Of a stretch of DNA of 64,000 nucleotides, positions 1-9,691 are shown in pieces. The stretch spans positions 1 through 64,000 of the forward strand of contig PMSV01000017.1 of the NCBI GenBank assembly GCA_003168265.1, in the 5' to 3' direction. A program made the translations under genes and the position numbers. The stretch's first letter is position 1; each line of letters starts with the position of its first letter. Source of the DNA: Chitinophagaceae bacterium. Lineage in GTDB: Bacteria > Bacteroidota > Bacteroidia > Chitinophagales > Chitinophagaceae. The notes under the pieces were generated by a model. That model did not search any database. It saw nothing but the letters and a program-made list of their open reading frames with translations, and had not been told where the DNA came from.

Positions 1-1353
1 CCTGATTGTCCTGCATTATTGGTGACTTTAAGCTGAAAGACATAGGTTCCTGCAATCAAACCGATTGCGCTGGTACTTGCAGAAGAAACGCTGGAAAGGC
101 TTGCTTCGCCTGGACCAGATATTTCTGACCAGTAATAAGCGGCGATCGTACCTACTGCGTCGGTAGCAGAGCCGCTGAGTGTAACCGTGCTGGTAGGCAG
201 GGTTATCGTTTGGTCGGTACCGGCATCCACCACAGGAGCTACCGTAGCAGGATTGACTGTAACGGTCACCGTTGCAGTCCCTGATTGTCCTGCATTATTG
301 GTGACTTTTAACTGGAAACTGTAGTTTCCAGCTTCCAGGCTGCTTATTGAAGTGTTTGAAGAAGATGCGCTGGAAATAGTTGCAGTATTAGGCCCGGAAA
401 CTTCTGTCCAGGCATAAGTGCTGATAGTTCCGTTGGCGTCTGTTGCCGAACCGCTCAGGGCTGCCGAACTGGTGGGCAGGGTGATTGTTTGCGAAGACCC
501 GGCATTGACTACCGGAGCTGTAGGATCTGCATTGACAGTAATGGTTACTGTGGCTGATCCGGACAGGCTATTATTATCAGTGACAGTTAATTCAAATACA
601 TAGGTCCCTGCAGCCAATCCCGTTATCGTTGTGCTGGCAGAAGATGCATTGGTGATCGTTGCCGTGCCAGGACCTGAAAGCTCTGTCCAGGCATAGGTAG
701 TGATCGTGCCGGAAGCATCGGTTGCCGAACCGTTCAGGGTGACCGAGCTGGTAGGCAGGGTGATGGACTGTGAAGTTCCGGCATTTACAACCGGAGGCTG
801 GCTGGCCGGATTGACAGTTATGGTTACTGTGGCAGCATCGGACAGATTATTATTATCCGTGACCTTCAATTGAAATATATAGGTGCCTGCTGCCAAACCG
901 CTAACAGAAGTGCTCGCTGATGAATTGGCGGCGATAGTCGCCGTATTGGGACCGGATAACTCCGTCCATAAATAATTGGTGATGGTGCCCGTGGCATCCG
1001 TTGCCGAACCGCTCAGGGTGGCCGTACTTGTGGGCAGTGTAATTGTTTGATTGGATCCTGCATTCACCACGGGGGGCAGATTGGCGGAATTTACGGTGAT
1101 GGAGACAGTTGCGCTGGACGAGTCATTGTTGGCATCCTTCACTTTCAGGCCAAATACATAAGTCCCTGAAACTAGCCCCGTGGCGCTGGTAATTACTGAG
1201 CTGGGTGCAGACAGGTTCGCCTGGTTGGGCCCTGATACTTCGGACCATAAATAGGATGAAATAGTGGAATTGACAACGGTCGAACCCGATCCGCTCAGGC
1301 TGACCGTATTGGTTGGTAATGTTATGGTTTGAGCGGAACCGGCATTGGCTGTG
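1..1353 (-). repeat. Tandem 279-bp (93-codon) repeats coding Ig-like domains
   Basis: Five in-frame copies of a 93-codon unit run through the first 1.35 kb. The stretch at 1-27 recurs almost exactly 279 bp later at 280-306. The unit nearest the beta-helix (about 1072-1353) is the most diverged, and the units toward base 1 are more alike, as expected from recent unequal exchange at the distal end. The array continues beyond the window. Confidence 0.8.
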
Positions 1354-2759
1354 ACAAAGGAGCTGCTGGTAGAATATTCACGGGCTCCGATATCCCAGGA
1401 TGTGCCCTGTGGACGGGGGACATATGCAATATCATAGGTCACATAATTGGCGATCTGGCCTGCATTGGTACCTTGGTCGATGACGGCCCCGGTAACCCCT
1501 GCTTTTAAATAGCAATTGACCGTATCGGTCATAACGGACATTATCTGTGTTGAAGGATAATAACGGTTATTGCTGCTATCTGGGACCCAGGATCCTCCGC
1601 TATTGTCCTGGATGATACCGAGGCTACCCGTACCATTCACCGTATTGAAGCCGATATTGTTTTTGACCTCGCAGTTATAGCCGGCAAATGCACCGATCAC
1701 GGCAAGCGGAGCGATATAGCCATTGATATCTACCTTGTTTCCGGAATTATTATTCCAGATATTCATATTTCCACCAGTTGTATAGGGGACGGTAGTTCCG
1801 CCCGAGAACATGGTGGGATCATTTCGCGTATCAATAAAACCGTAGGCATTGGTGGCCAGGTCGATATTGTTGTAAACATAACTATTGCCGGTGCCATTCA
1901 ATCCCACATTCCACCAGCGTGCAAGATAACCTCTGCCTCCATGGCTATATACATTGCGCAATGTTCCATTCCCGTAAATGACGAATTCTCCGCAATCTCC
2001 GGCTACCGGATTTGCACCGTTATAAGTGATATTCCAGTCATGGATATTTATCTGGTATGCGATTATGGCTATTTCCTGTCCGTTTGAAGCAGTTTGAGTA
2101 CAGACAACATTCCATATTGCAAGGCTGTCGATGATGTCGTTGAAGTCAGTCGGAACACCCCATGATCCCTGAAGCAGTAAGCCGCTATTGTTGAGAGAAA
2201 TATTTGCGATTGCCGTTTTGTATAATTTGAAAGTGCTGGTATCACCATTATAAGTAGTGTAGTATCCGCTGGCGTCAATGCAGTTTCCGGAAACATTATT
2301 GAAGGAGCAGTTATAAATGCGAAGACCCACGGTATTGGTCCCTTGTAAATCGATTCCATCACTGGAAATACCGCTAAATTGAAAACCGTAAGTCACGCCT
2401 GCTGCACCAGTACCGGAAATCGTAACATAGGAAAGCCCTGAACCAAGAGCCATTTCCCCGGTAAACGCAACCACGCCTCCATTGTTAATGATGGTAATAT
2501 TGTTCAGGTTCGCGAAGGTCGCACTGCTATAACTCCCGGGAGCGATTGCAAGAACATCTCCCGGATTCAAACCACTCATAGAGGTTTGGGAGACGGATCC
2601 GCTGCCGGTACCAATGACTACCGTTTTTGCCATAGCTGTGGAAGAAAACGACAACAAGAACGTAATCAACAGAAAACAAAGAAAATAGCAGTAAGGTAGT
2701 TTGGAAAATGATTTGACAGGAGTGCTAGGGATACAAGCAGGGTATAGGATTTTCTTCAT
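1..2759 (-). CDS. Secreted beta-helix protein with tandem PKD/K319 Ig-like domains (partial)
   Basis: This is the N-terminal part of a large secreted protein; its 3' end lies beyond base 1 and no stop is seen. The ATG is at 2757-2759. A hydrophobic segment ending in STAMA at about residue 44 looks like a signal peptide. Residues of about 45-460 are rich in short Asn/Gly/Ile turns typical of a right-handed parallel beta-helix of the pectate-lyase or polysaccharide-binding kind. From about residue 468 there are at least five tandem Ig-like domains, each opening with NAG..QTITLPT and closing with GTYVFQLKVTDN, which is the PKD/K319 pattern. In Bacteroidota such proteins usually end in a T9SS sorting domain, which would lie outside the window. 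A cell-surface glycan-binding or adhesin role is inference. Confidence 0.85.
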   Translation of the reverse strand, partial: MKKILYPACIPSTPVKSFSKLPYCYFLCFLLITFLLSFSSTAMAKTVVIGTGSGSVSQTSMSGLNPGDVLAIAPGSYSSATFANLNNITIINNGGVVAFTGEMALGSGLSYVTISGTGAAGVTYGFQFSGISSDGIDLQGTNTVGLRIYNCSFNNVSGNCIDASGYYTTYNGDTSTFKLYKTAIANISLNNSGLLLQGSWGVPTDFNDIIDSLAIWNVVCTQTASNGQEIAIIAYQINIHDWNITYNGANPVAGDCGEFVIYGNGTLRNVYSHGGRGYLARWWNVGLNGTGNSYVYNNIDLATNAYGFIDTRNDPTMFSGGTTVPYTTGGNMNIWNNNSGNKVDINGYIAPLAVIGAFAGYNCEVKNNIGFNTVNGTGSLGIIQDNSGGSWVPDSSNNRYYPSTQIMSVMTDTVNCYLKAGVTGAVIDQGTNAGQIANYVTYDIAYVPRPQGTSWDIGAREYSTSSSFVTANAGSAQTITLPTNTVSLSGSGSTVVNSTISSYLWSEVSGPNQANLSAPSSVITSATGLVSGTYVFGLKVKDANNDSSSATVSITVNSANLPPVVNAGSNQTITLPTSTATLSGSATDATGTITNYLWTELSGPNTATIAANSSASTSVSGLAAGTYIFQLKVTDNNNLSDAATVTITVNPASQPPVVNAGTSQSITLPTSSVTLNGSATDASGTITTYAWTELSGPGTATITNASSASTTITGLAAGTYVFELTVTDNNSLSGSATVTITVNADPTAPVVNAGSSQTITLPTSSAALSGSATDANGTISTYAWTEVSGPNTATISSASSSNTSISSLEAGNYSFQLKVTNNAGQSGTATVTVTVNPATVAPVVDAGTDQTITLPTSTVTLSGSATDAVGTIAAYYWSEISGPGEASLSSVSSASTSAIGLIAGTYVFQLKVTNNAGQS

Positions 2760-3116
2760 AGCGGATATTGAATTTTTCAAATGATACGACGATGATTATT
2801 GAATCTTTAGTTTACAAAAAAATACAATACGGTCTCTTATCTTGCTTTTTGTGTAAACAGCGGTAAAGAATTCAAAACGGAAGCGAATCGACTTTTAACT
2901 TTTCAAATACTTTGCCAAAAAAAATGCTGTTAATAAAATGTGGAAATCCATGTGGGAAATACCAAGTTTTTTTCGTATAACTACGTAGGGCTATTCCGAG
3001 ATGAGGAATAAATGTAGGTCATACATTTAATTTAATTACATGAGTTCAATTGATCTTGATTGACTATTAAGGGTTTATGGAAATACAGTAGTATATCCTC
3101 GAAAAATGAGTAGAGT
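2760..3116. other. AT-rich intergenic region
   Basis: No gene is visible in these 357 bases. They lie upstream of the secreted beta-helix gene, so its promoter should be here, but I see no clean TTTG/TAnnTTTG pair. A perfect 7-bp inverted repeat, AAATGTA-N5-TACATTT, lies at 3010-3028 and could be an operator or a weak hairpin. Confidence 0.5.
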
Positions 3117-4070
3117 TTAGTTTTTCTTTTTTTCCTCAGTCATTATTTGAAGATGGTGTATACTTACGTTCAGCTCGTAACCGATCAAAAGCAAAAGAGA
3201 ATTGATATAGATCAATGCCATGAGGATGAGAATTGTTCCGATAGATCCGTATACTTTATTATAGGTGCCGAATTTGTTGACCCAATAGGAGAAGAGTAAG
3301 GTCATGCATATTGTGAGTACAGTAGTTAACAGGGTTCCGGGGGACTGGAGTTTCCATCTTCTATGAACGGCAGGTGCATATTTATAAACAAAGGCGATCG
3401 TGAAATAAAACAGGGGGATAATGATGATCCATCTGAGGGTTTTAAATAGCCACTGGGCCGAATGGCTTTTGATTCCCATCCATTTGAGCAAATCCTTTAG
3501 CAATTCATCCTGGGTGACCATTATGATGAATGTCCCCATAAGGAAGAAAATGACCAGGACCGTGAGTTTGATCGCCATCCACCTTGTCTGAAAAATATTT
3601 CTCTTAGAATTATAAATAAGCGATTTGTTGAAGGAGCGCATGATGCCCATCATTGCATTGGATGAATAAAACACCGCCAGTATAAAACCAAAGGAAAGCA
3701 GGCCGGCATGCGGCTTATCCAGGAAATCCTCCAGAAAACCCCGGACCATGAGGAAGGTACTCTGGTTGGGAGCGATATCTTTTGTCAGATAGAAGAATTG
3801 TTTTCTTATCTGGTGGGCGATTGGCAAATAGGGGATCAGTGTGCATAAGAAGAGTGTGGCAGCGGGAATAGCGCTTAAAAAACTAAATGAAATAGCGCGT
3901 GCACGGTCATTGAGACCGACTTTCTTAATCTGGTTAACGAAGAACATGACCACATCATAGAGCGGAAGGCCCGCGAATCCGGGTAATATGATAGTCCTGC
4001 TTTTGTTCACTGCGAAGCGAAGCGGGGCTGTGTCAAGCAGGATCTTTTCTATTCTTTTCCAGCCAGCCAT
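3117..4070 (-). CDS. YihY/BrkB family inner-membrane protein
   Basis: A 317-residue integral membrane protein of the YihY/virulence-factor BrkB family. It has about six hydrophobic segments and the family-typical stretch FSFLSAIPAATLFLCTLIPYL near residues 61-81, with an Ile/Leu-rich GSIGTILILMALIYINSLL segment near the C-terminus. The start codon overlaps the stop of the upstream mltG gene in the form TAATG, so the two are probably translationally coupled. The biochemical role of the family is not settled; it was once misread as RNase BN. The length is normal. Confidence 0.88.
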   Translation of the reverse strand: MAGWKRIEKILLDTAPLRFAVNKSRTIILPGFAGLPLYDVVMFFVNQIKKVGLNDRARAISFSFLSAIPAATLFLCTLIPYLPIAHQIRKQFFYLTKDIAPNQSTFLMVRGFLEDFLDKPHAGLLSFGFILAVFYSSNAMMGIMRSFNKSLIYNSKRNIFQTRWMAIKLTVLVIFFLMGTFIIMVTQDELLKDLLKWMGIKSHSAQWLFKTLRWIIIIPLFYFTIAFVYKYAPAVHRRWKLQSPGTLLTTVLTICMTLLFSYWVNKFGTYNKVYGSIGTILILMALIYINSLLLLIGYELNVSIHHLQIMTEEKKKN

Positions 4071-5101
4071 TAATTTCCGGTTTTTGCTTTTTTCATTTCT
4101 TCATCCAATGCCTTTTGATATTGTTTGGCAAATTCGATATGCTGCGAAAAACTCTCTGAAAAATTGGAATACCCTGAAAAATCAGGTTTGGCCACGAAAT
4201 AGAGGAAATTGGTTTTGGGAGCTCCCAGCACAGAATCGATGGTCTCCCTTGATGGAGTGCAAATCGGCCCGGGTGGAAGTCCTGTGTTTTTATAAGTATT
4301 ATAAGGTGATTCTACTTCCAGGTATTTGTCGTAGATTCTTTTCAATTCAAAATTCTTCAATGCATATTTGATCGTTGGATCTGCCGATAGTTTCATGCCC
4401 CTGGCAATTCTATTCATATAAGTGCTGGCGATAAGCGATTTATCCTGTGCTTTAGTAGTTTCTTCTTCTACAATGGAGGCCAGAATATAGGCGGTAGCCG
4501 GGTTAAGGCCTTCTTTTTTCGCCTGCTCGATCCTTTCAGGGTTCCAGAATGCCTGATGTGCGGCGAACCATTTTTTGTAGATCCTGGAAGCGGTGCTGTT
4601 CCAAAAAAAAGTATAAGTATCGGGTATCAGAACGGTAAGCGCCGTATTCGAATCCAGACCATATGCACTGAGAGAGTCATTGTTTTGCAGGAATTCCTGG
4701 AAGGTAGCGGAATCACATTCGAAATGACGGCCGATCAGGGCGGCAAGGCTTTCCTTGGTTCTGATCTTTGTAATGATCAGGTTCACAGGCTCCTGCTTTC
4801 CGTTTTTCAGCATCCGGATAATATCAAGAAGATTGACTCCCTTTCTGATCTCATATTTCCCGGCCTTTACATTGGACTGGTAGCGGACTCTGGAGGAAAT
4901 CAAATTAAAAAAGAAAAGGTTTTTCAATACATGGTCTTTTTCCAGCAGGTTCTTTACCTGCGGATACGTCATTCCGGTACGGATATACAAATTGTACCTG
5001 TCATTTTCAAATGCTGTTGCAGGGCCCCATATCATCCAGACACCCAAAAGGGCCAAAACGACCAACATAGCTATTCCTGTATAAATAATTTTCCTGATCA
5101 T
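4070..5101 (-). CDS. mltG: Endolytic murein transglycosylase MltG
   Basis: MltG cleaves nascent peptidoglycan strands endolytically and is thought to end glycan synthesis. The 343-residue protein has one N-terminal membrane anchor (about residues 5-26), a LysM-like region (about 35-105), and the YceG catalytic domain with ASIVEEETTK, in which Glu212 aligns with the catalytic glutamate. The motif SPYNTYKNTGLPPGPI is also present. It is followed by the yihY/brkB gene with a 1-base overlap. A terminator hairpin separates it from secG upstream, so it may have its own promoter. No oddities are seen. Confidence 0.95.
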   Translation of the reverse strand: MIRKIIYTGIAMLVVLALLGVWMIWGPATAFENDRYNLYIRTGMTYPQVKNLLEKDHVLKNLFFFNLISSRVRYQSNVKAGKYEIRKGVNLLDIIRMLKNGKQEPVNLIITKIRTKESLAALIGRHFECDSATFQEFLQNNDSLSAYGLDSNTALTVLIPDTYTFFWNSTASRIYKKWFAAHQAFWNPERIEQAKKEGLNPATAYILASIVEEETTKAQDKSLIASTYMNRIARGMKLSADPTIKYALKNFELKRIYDKYLEVESPYNTYKNTGLPPGPICTPSRETIDSVLGAPKTNFLYFVAKPDFSGYSNFSESFSQHIEFAKQYQKALDEEMKKAKTGN

Positions 5102-5126
5102 ATAGTTTAAGAGGGCATGAGCATTA

Positions 5127-5156
5127 ACAAAAAACCCTGCATCTTTATTGCAGGGT
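5127..5156 (-). terminator. Intrinsic terminator after secG
   Basis: On the minus strand an 8-bp stem (ACCCTGCA/TGCAGGGT, arms 5149-5156 and 5134-5141, 7-base loop) is followed by a run of six T. It lies 25 bases downstream of the secG stop and upstream of mltG, which fits termination of the miaB-to-secG transcript. Confidence 0.85.
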
Positions 5157-5180
5157 AATCTATTTCATTTCCAGATGGAA

Positions 5181-5471
5181 TTATTTTTGGGGAGCCGGAA
5201 CAGAGGTCGCATTAATCTTCGTAGCCGGTACCTGTACATTTCCGGTCTTATGAACAAAAAATGCGGAAAACAGGCAAAGCAATACTACGGTTGCTGCAAG
5301 TATCCAGGTGCTTTTTTCCAATACATCGGTGGTTTGTTTTACACCCATGAATTGGTTGCTGAATCCGGCCACATTTCCTGCCAGACCACCGCCTTTTGGG
5401 TTTTGAACCAGGATCACCAATCCGAGTAATGCACAGGATAGAATTATCAGAATAACAAAGAAAAAGGCCAT
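5181..5471 (-). CDS. secG: Preprotein translocase subunit SecG
   Basis: SecG is the small accessory subunit of the SecYEG protein-export channel. The 96-residue protein has two membrane segments (about residues 3-24 and 55-75) with the conserved cytoplasmic loop VQNPKGGGLAG between them and the segment QTTDVLEKSTW before the second helix. It is the last gene of a minus-strand cluster before an intrinsic terminator. The C-terminal tail is short and low in complexity, as is common for SecG. Confidence 0.95.
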   Translation of the reverse strand: MAFFFVILIILSCALLGLVILVQNPKGGGLAGNVAGFSNQFMGVKQTTDVLEKSTWILAATVVLLCLFSAFFVHKTGNVQVPATKINATSVPAPQK

Positions 5472-5479
5472 ATAATGAA

Positions 5480-6241
5480 TTATTTTAACTGGTCAATTTT
5501 GGCTGCAAAATAAGCGATTTTATGGGGATTTAACAAACTTAATTTTTGATATATCTCTATGGCATCCAGGTTTTTACCCTGTTTGGAGAGGACGTCGGCC
5601 ATGGTTTCGGTCACAACCTCCTTTTTCTCGGCCGATTGTTGTGCCATAAGGTCTATGCGAAACTGATTGCCAGGCCATTCTGTTTCTTCCGTTTCAGCGG
5701 CGATTTTCTGAGGCATTTTTTTCAATGTCTTTAGCCATTCCGTAAAGCTTTTCAGTTGAAGGCCCAATTTGTCCTTTGGCGCTTCTTTTTCTATAAAGCT
5801 GATCCCCTGGGAAGCGAAGTAGTCTACCGTATGGTAAGGCTGGAAAAGCAATTGATCGTCGGCATGGGAACCTGTTTTGTTCAGTTCTCCAAGTCCTGCC
5901 AAATGCTGGCCAGTGTCCAGACCCCTGTTAGCTGGCTGGGAACCTGAAGAAAGGATTGCCGACAAGGCATCGGGCTTTTTATCTGACGGACCCTCAAAAG
6001 AATTTGTCAGCAACCATTCCAACCAGAACGGATTTTGAAAATAAAGAGCCGTGAGTTTGGCTTCTTCAGAAGAGAAGGAGTCCCTTCCTTCCGCCTGCAT
6101 CATTTTTTTGGAAAGCAGAAAATGACTGAGTCCAAAATAAGGATAATCCGTGCTGGCTTTTTTCAATTCGTTCAATGAAACTTTTTCCAGCGAATCGGCG
6201 TTGAAAAATTTATGAACGAAAGGTTGGATATTCCCTGTCAT
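5480..6241 (-). CDS. Conserved hypothetical protein, TPR-like C-terminus
   Basis: A 253-residue protein with no signal peptide or membrane segment. I do not recognise a named family. The last ~45 residues (MADVLSKQGKNLDAIEIYQK followed by LSLLNPHKIAYFAAKI) look like one tetratricopeptide-type helix pair. The rest is acidic and helix-rich. It sits between lptE (6 bases away) and secG (8 bases away), so it is almost certainly co-transcribed with both. The position suggests a link to envelope biogenesis, but that is only context. Confidence 0.7.
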   Translation of the reverse strand: MTGNIQPFVHKFFNADSLEKVSLNELKKASTDYPYFGLSHFLLSKKMMQAEGRDSFSSEEAKLTALYFQNPFWLEWLLTNSFEGPSDKKPDALSAILSSGSQPANRGLDTGQHLAGLGELNKTGSHADDQLLFQPYHTVDYFASQGISFIEKEAPKDKLGLQLKSFTEWLKTLKKMPQKIAAETEETEWPGNQFRIDLMAQQSAEKKEVVTETMADVLSKQGKNLDAIEIYQKLSLLNPHKIAYFAAKIDQLK

Positions 6242-6247
6242 TTTATT

Positions 6248-6787
6248 TTACCAGTTTGAAAATAATCTGTTGAAAACATCAGTAGTCATTGCCGGAATGA
6301 TCTGCTGGATCAGGGCCGGTTCAGCCTGACTGAAACTGGTGCCCGCATCAAAGTCGAAATTACTGGAAACATCGGCTTCATAATCTTTTACACTGCCCTT
6401 ATTTGCTTTAAAAGAAATATGCACGGTTACCGTCAATCTGTTTGTGGAACTTTTCTGATTGGATACGGCTGCAGTTGAAATATCATAGGCAGTAATAGAG
6501 GCGTTCACATCCCAGTCCGCATCCGATGTTTGAACCTGGGTCAGCCTGGTCTGGTTATTGATTTTTTGTTTTAGCTGATCTGTCAGTTGAGGGGCCAAAG
6601 ACGGATTTACATACCTGGCTTTGTTTTCAATATAACCCAGGTGAATGGTCTTTACATCGGCTGGTATGCTCACATCCTTAAATGAATAAATTCCGCAGGA
6701 AGAAAGCAGAAAATTCAGGATAATGATCATTAAACCCGGCTTCCAATTTCTCCTTATCCTGTCCGAAACGATCGCCTGTTTATTCAT
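6248..6787 (-). CDS. lptE: LptE-family LPS-assembly lipoprotein
   Basis: LptE plugs the LptD barrel that inserts lipopolysaccharide in the outer membrane. This Bacteroidota-type LptE has an N-terminal hydrophobic stretch ending in a lipobox, LLSSCG, with the lipidated Cys about 31 residues from the ATG at 6787, followed by GIYSFKDVSIPADVKTI. An alternative ATG at 6796 adds three residues. The start overlaps the end of the sigma-54 activator gene (stop at 6780), so the two are translationally coupled. The length (about 180 residues) is normal for the family. Confidence 0.88.
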   Translation of the reverse strand: MNKQAIVSDRIRRNWKPGLMIIILNFLLSSCGIYSFKDVSIPADVKTIHLGYIENKARYVNPSLAPQLTDQLKQKINNQTRLTQVQTSDADWDVNASITAYDISTAAVSNQKSSTNRLTVTVHISFKANKGSVKDYEADVSSNFDFDAGTSFSQAEPALIQQIIPAMTTDVFNRLFSNW

Positions 6788-8042
6788 CAATATCATATTC
6801 TTTCAGTTTTCTGTATAAAGTGCGTTCGCTTATCCCAAGATCCGAAGCCGCATCCTTTCTCTTGGACCGGTGTTTCTTCAATGCTTTAATGATCAGTTCT
6901 TTTTCCTTGTCCATGATATTGAGCGATTCCTCCACTTCTTCATGATCCTGGATTTCCTGATGTGAACTATTATGTAATACAACCGGTTGCGCAGGACCAA
7001 GCGGCTGCTGGGTCATGGGTCCCTGAAAAGAATCATTGTGAAGAATTTCCTTAAAATCCCCCGCTATGGCATTGTGCTTCAGGGAGGAAGCAATCGAAGG
7101 GTCACGCAATATTTCAACAAACATTTTCTTAAGTTCCGTGACATCTTTCTTCATATCAAAAAAGAGCTTATACAGGATCTCGCGCTCATTGGAAAATTCA
7201 TGCCCGTTCGAGGCTGCAGCACCGGAATGCGAAGAAATCAACATCGGCAACCTGTTTCCGGAGTTTTCAGGTATGAACCTGCGAATTGTTTCTGCATTGA
7301 CCTGCTTATCCTGGGACAAGACTGAAATCTGTTCTGCAATATTCTTCAATTCCCGTACATTGCCGGGCCAGCTATAATTTATTAACAGATTTTTCGCGTC
7401 TTCGTCCATTTGCACCGGAGCAGCTTTATATCTCTCCGCAAAATCAACTGCAAATTTCCTAAATAAAAGAGGTATGTCTTCTTTGCGGTCTCTCAGTGAG
7501 GGAACCCTGATGGGCACCGTACTAAGGCGATAGTAAAGATCTTCTCTAAACTTCCCCCGATCGGTCAATTCGAGCAGGTCCTTGTTTGTAGCTGCGATAA
7601 CCCTGACATCTGTTTTCTGGACTTTTGATGATCCAACACGGATGAATTCTCCTGCCTCAAGGACACGGAGTAGGCGGGCCTGGGTTCCCAATGGCAATTC
7701 TCCGATCTCATCAAGAAAAATTGTGCCTCCATTGACTGTTTCAAAATACCCTTTCCGGGAATCAACCGCACCGGTGAATGAACCTTTTTCATGTCCAAAA
7801 AGTTCAGAATCAATGGTTCCTTCGGGAATGGCTCCGCAGTTTACAGCGATGAAGGGATTGTGTTTGCGGGAAGATAGGGTATGGATGATCTGTGAAAACG
7901 CCTCTTTACCTACTCCGCTCTCTCCAAAGATTAAAACGGTCAAATCGGTATTAGAGACCTGTACGGCTACTTCTAAGGCATAATTCAGGGTGGGGGAATT
8001 GCCGATGATCCCAAAACGGTTCTTTATTGATTGTATATCCAT
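6780..8042 (-). CDS. Orphan sigma-54 dependent transcriptional activator
   Basis: An AAA+ enhancer-binding protein that would open promoters bound by RpoN RNA polymerase. The 420-residue protein starts directly with the AAA+ domain. Walker A is GESGVGKE (residues 40-47), the sigma-54 contact loop is GSFTGA (87-92), and Walker B is TIFLDE (107-112). A Fis-type helix-turn-helix closes the protein (about 380-420). There is no receiver, GAF or PAS domain, so control must come through a partner or through expression. Residues of about 265-375 are a family-variable linker. It overlaps lptE, which suggests a link with envelope assembly or envelope stress. The GSFTGA loop has Ser in place of the usual Ala. 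Confidence 0.93.
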   Translation of the reverse strand: MDIQSIKNRFGIIGNSPTLNYALEVAVQVSNTDLTVLIFGESGVGKEAFSQIIHTLSSRKHNPFIAVNCGAIPEGTIDSELFGHEKGSFTGAVDSRKGYFETVNGGTIFLDEIGELPLGTQARLLRVLEAGEFIRVGSSKVQKTDVRVIAATNKDLLELTDRGKFREDLYYRLSTVPIRVPSLRDRKEDIPLLFRKFAVDFAERYKAAPVQMDEDAKNLLINYSWPGNVRELKNIAEQISVLSQDKQVNAETIRRFIPENSGNRLPMLISSHSGAAASNGHEFSNEREILYKLFFDMKKDVTELKKMFVEILRDPSIASSLKHNAIAGDFKEILHNDSFQGPMTQQPLGPAQPVVLHNSSHQEIQDHEEVEESLNIMDKEKELIIKALKKHRSKRKDAASDLGISERTLYRKLKEYDIDE

Positions 8043-8107
8043 TCCTTATTCTCTTTTGAACTTAACAAAACCCGCAAGCATTGGTTGAATTGCTGGCCCT
8101 GTCTTAT

Positions 8108-9559
8108 TTAGTTCCCTTTCAGGTCCTGTATGCTAAGGGTGCCGATAAGAGTTGCTCCGGTGCAATTTTCGATCCGGACAATTGCATATTCTCCGGGTTT
8201 AAGACTCTGGCCTTCCTTTGGGAAAACCACCACTTTATTCTGTGAGTTCCGGCCCATCCAGTATGCCTGGCTTTTTTTGGAATCTCCTTCGATCAACACG
8301 CTGAATTGCTTTCCGATATCCTGCCGATTGCTAATTTTCGAAAGTTTGTTTTGCAAATGAACGATCTCTTCCAGCCGCCTCTTTTTCACATCCTCCTTTA
8401 CATCATCCCGGAATCTCCTGGCTGCAAGGGTCCCCGGCCTTTCGCTATAAAAAAACATATAGCTCATGTCATAACCTGCGTATTCCATAAGACTTAGGGT
8501 TTCGGCATGGTCTTCGTCTGTTTCTGTACAAAAGCCGGAAATTATGTCCGAACTGATCCCGCATTCCGGGATCAGTTCCCTTATCCTGTTAATTTTAGCT
8601 ATATACCATTCCCGGGTATAAGTGCGGTTCATGAGTTGCAGGATACGCGTTGAGCCGCTTTGTACAGGCAGGTGGATGTTTTTGCAAATATTGTCGTATT
8701 TTCTCATGACTCGTAAGACATCGTCTGTTATATCTTTAGGATGGGATGTTGAAAAGCGGATTCTGAGAGAAGGGTCTGTTTGGGCACATTTTTCCAATAG
8801 GCCGGAAAAACTTAAGAGTTCGTTATTGTTTTCGTCCGCCCAATTATAACTATCCACATTCTGGCCCAGCAGGGTCACTTCCCTGTAACCGTTTTCAAAA
8901 AGGTCCCGGCATTCCTTTAAAATGGAATTTGCATCCCGGCTTCTTTCTCTTCCCCTGGTGAAGGGGACCACGCAGAATGAACACATGTTATTGCAGCCTC
9001 TCATGATGCTTACAAATGCAGTAACCCCGTTTCCTCCCAACCGGACAGGAGATATATCCGCATAGGTCTCTTCCCTGCTTAAAAGTGTATTGACAGCTTT
9101 TTGACCGCTTTGGGCTTCCTCTATCAGGCCAGGCAGGGTCCTATAGGCATCCGGCCCAATAACCAGATCAACCAGTTTCTCTTCTTCGATCAGCTTTTCT
9201 TTCAATCTTTCAGCCATACAACCCAAAATGCCAATCAGCATCCCTGGTTTGGCCTTTTTTTGCTGCCGGAAAATATGCAACCGGTTCCGAACTGTTTGTT
9301 CTGCCTTTTCCCGAATTGAACAGGTATTGATAAGAACGAGGTCTGCCTCTGAATACGAGGGGGTAGAGCTAAATCCACTTTCCTGAAGAATGGAGGCCAC
9401 GATTTCGCTATCCGAAAAATTCATCTGGCAACCATAGCTTTCGATATAGAATTTTCGGGCATGGGTTTGCATCCCGGTATCGCCGTGCAGGTATGCTTCT
9501 CCCTGCCGGTTTTCATCCTGGGTTTTATCCATGGTCCTGATCTGAGCCAAATCGAGCAT
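8108..9559 (-). CDS. miaB: tRNA-2-methylthio-N6-dimethylallyladenosine synthase MiaB
   Basis: A radical-SAM methylthiotransferase that converts i6A37 to ms2i6A37 in tRNAs reading UNN codons. The order of domains is a UPF0004 domain with Cys44, Cys80 and Cys114 (one [4Fe-4S] cluster), a radical SAM core with Cys189-x3-Cys193-x2-Cys196 in [10 protein letters not shown], and a C-terminal TRAM domain. At 483 residues it is slightly longer than usual because of about 30 extra N-terminal residues. It heads the minus-strand cluster that runs through the sigma-54 activator, lptE and secG. Confidence 0.97.
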   Translation of the reverse strand: MLDLAQIRTMDKTQDENRQGEAYLHGDTGMQTHARKFYIESYGCQMNFSDSEIVASILQESGFSSTPSYSEADLVLINTCSIREKAEQTVRNRLHIFRQQKKAKPGMLIGILGCMAERLKEKLIEEEKLVDLVIGPDAYRTLPGLIEEAQSGQKAVNTLLSREETYADISPVRLGGNGVTAFVSIMRGCNNMCSFCVVPFTRGRERSRDANSILKECRDLFENGYREVTLLGQNVDSYNWADENNNELLSFSGLLEKCAQTDPSLRIRFSTSHPKDITDDVLRVMRKYDNICKNIHLPVQSGSTRILQLMNRTYTREWYIAKINRIRELIPECGISSDIISGFCTETDEDHAETLSLMEYAGYDMSYMFFYSERPGTLAARRFRDDVKEDVKKRRLEEIVHLQNKLSKISNRQDIGKQFSVLIEGDSKKSQAYWMGRNSQNKVVVFPKEGQSLKPGEYAIVRIENCTGATLIGTLSIQDLKGN

Positions 9560-9691
9560 TTACGAGGAAAAATTAGGATGTCAAATATAACGAAATCTGC
9601 TGTAATGAGGCAGTATCGGGCTATAATGAACTATTAGGATCCCGGCACCGGGTCAATCATTTGTTCTTATTTTTACTGCTTACATTTTTCA

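Noticed and set aside
4556-5110. Plus-strand frame of 184 codons opposite mltG
   Set aside because: It is antisense to the mltG catalytic and LysM region, with no signal peptide, domain or plausible promoter.
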